Shown piece after piece: positions 1 to 3,126 of a stretch of 5,879 bases of DNA. The DNA lies in contig QNCA01000104.1 of the NCBI GenBank assembly GCA_003644325.1, positions 1 through 5,879 on the forward strand, in the 5' to 3' direction. Position 1 is the stretch's first letter; every line of letters begins with the position of its first letter. A program made the translations under genes and the position numbers. This DNA is from Planctomycetota bacterium (GTDB taxonomy: Bacteria; Planctomycetota; B129-G9). The notes under the pieces were generated by a model. It saw nothing but the letters and a program-made list of their open reading frames with translations. It made no database searches and had not been told where the DNA came from.

Positions 1-67
1 CGACCGGGGCATTTGCGAGGGTGAGGAGCGCTCTCCTCCTCCCACTGGAGAGATAAGCGGAATATGT

Positions 68-95
68 TTGACGTGCCCCCGGAGGGGTGTACAAT
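68..95 (+). promoter_or_regulatory. Sigma-70 type promoter for the Eis-like gene
   Basis: A -35 box TTGACG (68-73) and a -10 box TACAAT (90-95) are separated by 16 nt. Each box matches the vegetative sigma-factor consensus at five of six positions. Transcription would begin near 102, giving a leader of about 70 nt before the ATG at 171. The spacer contains a small dyad, CCCC (76-79) facing GGGG (84-87) around CGGA, which could be an operator but could also be chance in GC-rich DNA. The promoter covers the GTG at 87, the most upstream start in the frame, and so argues against that start. The match is read by eye; the start site is inferred. Confidence 0.6.
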
Positions 96-170
96 AGTCC
101 TCGGGAGCCTGTCTTACGCGGTGGGCGGACGGTGGCGGCTGTGTGTGTGACACGAGATGGGGATGATGTG

Positions 171-1454
171 ATGAGCGGCAAGATCTCAAGAGGTTCCAGA
201 GCGATCGCTTACAAGGGAAAATATGACCTTCGCGTGGAGTTGCTGAAGAACGGATTCGCGCTGGCGCTTCACAAGGAGGGCGCGCGCGTCAGCAAGATAG
301 AGTTTTACCGCCAGTTGCTTTATATTGGTAAAACCCCCGTCGAGGTGGCGCGAATAGGCGGCATGTCGGACGAGGACCACTGCGAGACTCAATTCCTGCA
401 GACCGGGGAGCCGGAGTACTTTGACACGCTGATAGAACTATCGCACCGTTTTCTCAAAGAGAACGATGTCTCTGCAGTGATAGCGCACGGCAACAGGTTC
501 CTTTACGGCCGGGCGAATTACGTTCCCTGTTTTTACCACGCTATTGTCACCATAAAGACCACCCAGGCGCTGGCGGCGCGCAAGCAACATACCGTAAGGC
601 ACTTCCGCGACGAAGACCGACCGCAGGTGGAGTCGCTGGCCGGGAGGTTCCGCAGGTACCATCCACGGATGCTGTCGCACAGGGAGATACCCGACGAGAA
701 CATAACGGTCGTATCCGGGCAGCGGGATGAGCCGCTGGGATATGTGCGCATGATGGTCCAGCCCGAGCCGGAGGAGCAGGCGTGGTGGGGCAAGATATAC
801 GTGACCGAATTGGGCGGCGCGGGCCCCGCGGCGATGGAGACGCTGCTGCGAGCCATCGGCGAGACGGCCGCAGAGCACAACGTCAAGGAGACGTACTTTC
901 CCTTCTCACCGTTTCACCCGTTCAGCAGGCTGTGTATGCAATTTGGCGGGACCTGCCTGGCCATGGGTCCCACGAACGATCCCACAAAGGACGAGGACAT
1001 GGCCTTAATCCTGGATTTGGGAGCGTTCCTGAGGGCGTTGTGTCCGGAGTTCGAGCGGCGGCTGCGGCACGCCTCGGCGACGGATTGGCGCGGCAACATA
1101 TACCTTCGCACAGATGACGACCTGGCGAGCATAGATGTTGACGGGCCTGATGTACAAGCAGGCGGCGTTCATGACGGCACCACAATGGCCACAATGTTGG
1201 CGGTACCTTCGAAGATTCTTACCCAGTTGCTCACGGGTTTTCGTTCATTTCTCGACATCCGCGACGAACCGGCGGTATCGTACTCGGTGCGGAATCGCGA
1301 GATGCTTACGGCGCTTTTCCCCGCTGTTTTGCCGGCCGCGCAGGGTGATTTCAGCCTGTTTCGGCCACAGGTCCGTCATCGCAGGCGGCTTAGTCCCGCT
1401 GCGCTGAAGACCATCCAGAGCCGGAGTTCGAAAGCCGCGCGCCCGGGTTTGTAG
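171..1454 (+). CDS. Eis-like GNAT protein with SCP2-like C-terminal domain
   Basis: This 427-residue protein has the layout of the Eis-type acetyltransferase family: two GNAT-like folds followed by a sterol-carrier-protein-like domain. The first GNAT-like half (about residues 20-125) ends in the typical segment RFLYGRANYVP, with YGR at 112-114, matching the family's fYgrfGy element. The second half (about 140-265) ends in the PFHPFSRLCMQFGG stretch. The SCP2-like part (about 275-395) shows the pattern LDLGAFLRAL, DWRGNIYL, a later LTQLLTGFRS, LTALFP and a terminal DF pair, as in Eis-like proteins. Neither GNAT half shows the acetyl-CoA loop (Q/R)xxGxG/A; the expected place in the first reads MSDEDHCETQFLQTG. 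Catalysis is therefore doubtful. A basic tail of about 30 residues follows the SCP2-like domain. The frame is open back to GTG 87, but that codon lies inside the promoter. ATG 171 has GGGGA at 159-163, 7 nt upstream. The protein is probably cytoplasmic, with no signal peptide or membrane segment seen. Substrate unknown; the gene may be listed elsewhere as hypothetical. Confidence 0.75.
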   Translation: MSGKISRGSRAIAYKGKYDLRVELLKNGFALALHKEGARVSKIEFYRQLLYIGKTPVEVARIGGMSDEDHCETQFLQTGEPEYFDTLIELSHRFLKENDVSAVIAHGNRFLYGRANYVPCFYHAIVTIKTTQALAARKQHTVRHFRDEDRPQVESLAGRFRRYHPRMLSHREIPDENITVVSGQRDEPLGYVRMMVQPEPEEQAWWGKIYVTELGGAGPAAMETLLRAIGETAAEHNVKETYFPFSPFHPFSRLCMQFGGTCLAMGPTNDPTKDEDMALILDLGAFLRALCPEFERRLRHASATDWRGNIYLRTDDDLASIDVDGPDVQAGGVHDGTTMATMLAVPSKILTQLLTGFRSFLDIRDEPAVSYSVRNREMLTALFPAVLPAAQGDFSLFRPQVRHRRRLSPAALKTIQSRSSKAARPGL

Positions 1455-1522
1455 CGCGCTCACGTTGACCGGGATCGCGCCGATCCGCCTGACGCGGAGT
1501 GGCTGTCATCGTACGGGGGCGA

Positions 1523-1548
1523 CGGGGAGGGCCTGTCCCCGCCTTTTT
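1523..1548 (+). terminator. Intrinsic terminator after the Eis-like gene
   Basis: A perfect 6-bp GC-rich stem, CGGGGA (1523-1528) pairing with TCCCCG (1536-1541), encloses a 7-nt loop and is followed within 2 nt by TTTTT (1544-1548). It lies about 70 nt past the TAG stop at 1452-1454 and on the same strand. This is the normal arrangement of a Rho-independent terminator, and it suggests that the downstream protease gene has its own promoter. Confidence 0.6.
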
Positions 1549-1624
1549 GGTGATGCGGCATTCGGAAGTTCAGCGGCTTCGTTATGACCTTTTCCCGCGA
1601 CGACACGCATTGTAAGAACTCTAA

Positions 1625-2842
1625 ATGGACCAGGAACAGATACCCCCACCCGTTCGGAAGAACAGATACCCCTCGCGCTCGCCGGGAGTCTTCGCGGGCA
1701 TTAAACTCTTTTCGCTGGCGGGCATACCGGTCTATGCGCGGCCGAGCCTCCTGGTAGTGCTGGTAATGTTGATGGCCCTGTTCGGCCTGGAGTTTTTCCC
1801 CAGGGAATACGAGAACGCCGGTTACGGCGCGGCGGTGTATGTCTTGATGGGGGCGGCGGGCGCGATGCTCTTTTTTCTTTCCGTGCTCGTACACGAGGTG
1901 GCCCACTGCCTGCTGGCCCGCACGCAACTCGGGGGCAGGATACCCATCCGGCGGATTACGTTGTTCTTTCTCGGCGGGCTGACCGAGATGACCGAGGAGC
2001 CTCGGACGGCGGGCGGGGAGTTCATGATATCGCTCGCGGGGCCTTTTGCATCTGTCGCGCTGGGCGCCCTGATGTGGTCCGGGGCGGCGCTGCTGGGGCA
2101 TACCGGGACGCCGGTGTATGTAACAGGGGTGCTGAATTATATCGGGTACCTGAACGTTTTCCTGGGCGTGACGAATCTCTTGCCCGGCTTTCCCCTGGAC
2201 GGCGGCAGGGTGCTCAGGGCAATTATATGGCATGCCACCGGCGATTTCGTTAAGGCCACCGGCGTATCCACCGTTGCGGGAAGGGCGCTCGGCTACGGCG
2301 CGATCGGGGCCGGCTTGGTGCTGGTGGTTGCCACTGGAGGCCGGTTATTTCTCCAGGCGATGTTCCTCACGATGGTCGGCTTTTTCTTCGAGCGATCCGC
2401 CCGCCAGGTGATGGACTTTGTAAGGGCAAGGACGGCCCTGTCGGGTCTTCGCGTGCTTGACGCCATGCAAACGAACCCGCCCTGTGTCCGGGAGGGGACG
2501 ACGCTGGACGAAGCGGTGAACCGGTACATGATACCTTACAACGCGGAGGCGCTGCCGGTACTGGACGACGCCGGGCAATTGCGAGGGGTGCTGACGGCAA
2601 GAATGCTTGAGAAGGTGCCGAGCAGCGAGTGGGGGGCCGCGAAGGCGGGCGACATTCTGGGGCATGAGGCGCTTCCCGGTTTTGTGCGGCCCGAAGAACC
2701 TCTGCCGTCGGTCTACACGCTGATGACGCGGTATGGCCTGGCCGCATTGCCGGTGTTGGACCGGGAGTTGAGGCTGGCTGGACTGATAACGTTCAGGAAT
2801 TTATACAGGATGGCCGCATTCCGCGCACACATGACCCGCTGA
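1625..2842 (+). CDS. Site-2 protease (M50 family) with two CBS domains
   Basis: This 405-residue protein is an intramembrane zinc metalloprotease of the SpoIVFB/Rip-like S2P group, which cleaves membrane-anchored substrates (often anti-sigma factors or signalling proteins) within the bilayer. The zinc motif HEVAH is at residues 90-94 inside a hydrophobic segment. The third ligand is the Asp in NLLPGFPLDGGR (184-195; Asp192). The supporting motifs FLGGLTEM (116-123) and GEFMISLAGP (131-140) are also present. Hydrophobic segments lie near residues 40-58, 70-95, 134-157, 165-188 and 222-255. Two CBS domains follow (about 278-330 and 343-398), each with the usual LPVLD strand (310-314 and 375-379); in this family they usually bind adenine nucleotides and regulate activity. 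All catalytic residues are intact, so activity is expected. The N-terminus is a polar, Pro/Arg-rich stretch of about 22 residues before the family homology begins. The start at ATG 1625 is forced by a TAA immediately upstream and no later ATG before residue 48, yet no clear ribosome-binding site is seen. The substrate cannot be told from the neighbours. Confidence 0.93.
   Translation: MDQEQIPPPVRKNRYPSRSPGVFAGIKLFSLAGIPVYARPSLLVVLVMLMALFGLEFFPREYENAGYGAAVYVLMGAAGAMLFFLSVLVHEVAHCLLARTQLGGRIPIRRITLFFLGGLTEMTEEPRTAGGEFMISLAGPFASVALGALMWSGAALLGHTGTPVYVTGVLNYIGYLNVFLGVTNLLPGFPLDGGRVLRAIIWHATGDFVKATGVSTVAGRALGYGAIGAGLVLVVATGGRLFLQAMFLTMVGFFFERSARQVMDFVRARTALSGLRVLDAMQTNPPCVREGTTLDEAVNRYMIPYNAEALPVLDDAGQLRGVLTARMLEKVPSSEWGAAKAGDILGHEALPGFVRPEEPLPSVYTLMTRYGLAALPVLDRELRLAGLITFRNLYRMAAFRAHMTR
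1634..1672 (+). repeat. 13-bp direct repeat at the protease 5' end
   Basis: The 13-mer GAACAGATACCCC occurs at 1634-1646 and again at 1660-1672, 26 bp apart. The copies are read in different frames, as EQIPP and then as NRYP, so the repeat is not a peptide repeat. It may be a short local duplication or a paired binding site at the start of the protease message. It could also be coincidence. Confidence 0.5.
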
Positions 2843-2889
2843 CGCTCCGGAAGGCCCTGTGAGTTGGAAATCCCCCCTCTTGCAATCAT

Positions 2890-2910
2890 ACTCAAGTTGA
2901 CTGAGTTTTT
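2890..2910 (+). terminator. Possible weak terminator of the protease gene, also left arm of an inverted repeat
   Basis: ACTCA (2890-2894) can pair with TGAGT (2902-2906) around a 7-nt loop, and the run of five T's at 2906-2910 overlaps the end of the stem. It lies 48 nt past the protease stop. The stem is short and AT-rich, so termination would be weak. The same 21 bp recur in inverted orientation at 3041-3061 with one mismatch, and that mismatch breaks the stem in the second copy. The site may therefore be a repeat end that happens to serve as a terminator. Confidence 0.35.
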
Positions 2911-2962
2911 CCGGGCAATGCCGGATGTTTGACTATAAGTTTCCATTTTTGCCGGGCCTTAC

Positions 2963-2975
2963 GGTGACAGTCACC
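2963..2975. repeat. GGTGACAGTCACC palindrome, copy 1
   Basis: A perfect 13-bp odd palindrome, GGTGAC-A-GTCACC. Its flanks (CAAT on the right) are the reverse complement of those of copy 2 (ATTG on the left), so this copy sits inverted relative to copies 2 and 3. It forms the left outer arm of the large hairpin. Dyads of this size are also typical protein-binding sites. Confidence 0.8.
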
Positions 2976-3018
2976 AATCTACGATCCGTTCCGACAAGGT
3001 CGGAACGGCTCCGTAATT

Positions 3019-3031
3019 GGTGACAGTCACC
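3019..3031. repeat. GGTGACAGTCACC palindrome, copy 2
   Basis: The same 13-bp palindrome, identical to copy 1 including the central A. It is preceded by TAATT and followed by GAGGTTAAC, and it begins the tandem unit that is repeated just downstream. It is the right outer arm of the large hairpin. Confidence 0.8.
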
Positions 3032-3065
3032 GAGGTTAACAAAAAGTCAGTCAACTTGAGTAATT

Positions 3066-3078
3066 AGTGACAGTCACC
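3066..3078. repeat. GTGACAGTCAC palindrome, copy 3
   Basis: The third copy has A in place of the first G, which leaves an 11-bp perfect core at 3067-3077. Its flanks TAATT and GAGGTTAGC match copy 2 closely, showing that it arose with copy 2 by tandem duplication of a unit of about 46 bp. Palindrome centres are at 2969, 3025 and 3072. Confidence 0.75.
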
Positions 3079-3126
3079 GAGGTTAGCAAAAGTCAGTCAA
3101 CGTAGAAATCATGCCATTTTTTTTGC

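Larger units (their letters stand above)
2962..3032. repeat. 71-nt imperfect palindrome / hairpin
   Basis: The two halves can form about 30 base pairs. The outer stem pairs 2962-2978 with 3016-3032, interrupted only by an A-A mismatch at the centre of each GGTGACAGTCACC motif (2969 with 3025). It is followed by a bulged C (2979), TACG (2980-2983) with CGTA (3012-3015), a small internal loop, and a perfect 10-bp stem CCGTTCCGAC (2986-2995) with GTCGGAACGG (2999-3008) around the loop AAG. No T-tract follows on either strand, so it is not a canonical terminator. It could extrude as a cruciform, fold in read-through RNA from either gene, or be the substrate of a REP-associated transposase encoded elsewhere. 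Confidence 0.8.
2890..3105. repeat. Intergenic repeat mosaic (REP/MITE-like)
   Basis: The gap between the convergent protease and kinase genes holds no plausible gene and is dominated by repeats. Outer 21-bp inverted repeats (2890-2910 and 3041-3061) match at 20 of 21 positions and flank a strong hairpin at 2962-3032. The right side is tandemly duplicated: 3014-3060 and 3061-3105 share a unit of about 46 bp with a few changes and a one-A indel. The left side also looks like two degenerate copies of one unit, with TTTTTCCGGGC at 2906-2916 and TTTTTGCCGGGC at 2946-2957, each preceded by TTGACT. No transposase and no clear target-site duplication are seen. The structure fits a non-autonomous or REP-type element; the class is inference. 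Confidence 0.7.

Noticed and set aside
23..38. GAGGAG-CGCT-CTCCTC hairpin as a terminator
   Set aside because: The 6-bp stem is real, but no T-tract follows; the purine and pyrimidine runs make such a stem easy by chance.
3..56. Tail of an upstream plus-strand gene ending at TAA 54-56
   Set aside because: One frame is open from the edge to this stop, but 17 codons give no recognisable sequence, so there is no support beyond absence of stops.
87..170. GTG 87 as the start of the Eis-like gene
   Set aside because: It lies between the -35 and -10 boxes of a good promoter, and the GGAGGGG before it touches the codon with no spacing. The encoded 28 residues show no family resemblance.
1561..1588. 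Promoter TTCGGA-16-TATGAC for the protease gene
   Set aside because: Only three of six and four of six positions match the consensus; too weak to call.
1460..2233. 257-residue minus-strand frame opposite the protease gene
   Set aside because: It is a shadow of the protease reading frame, has a low-complexity Arg/Pro/Gln/His composition and no domain signal.
2929..2957. Promoter from TTGACT and TATAAG in the intergenic gap
   Set aside because: The two boxes overlap each other instead of being 16-18 nt apart, and no gene lies downstream on that strand.
2963..3105. CRISPR array
   Set aside because: Only three palindromic copies, with unequal spacing and spacers that are themselves repeated; no cas gene is present.
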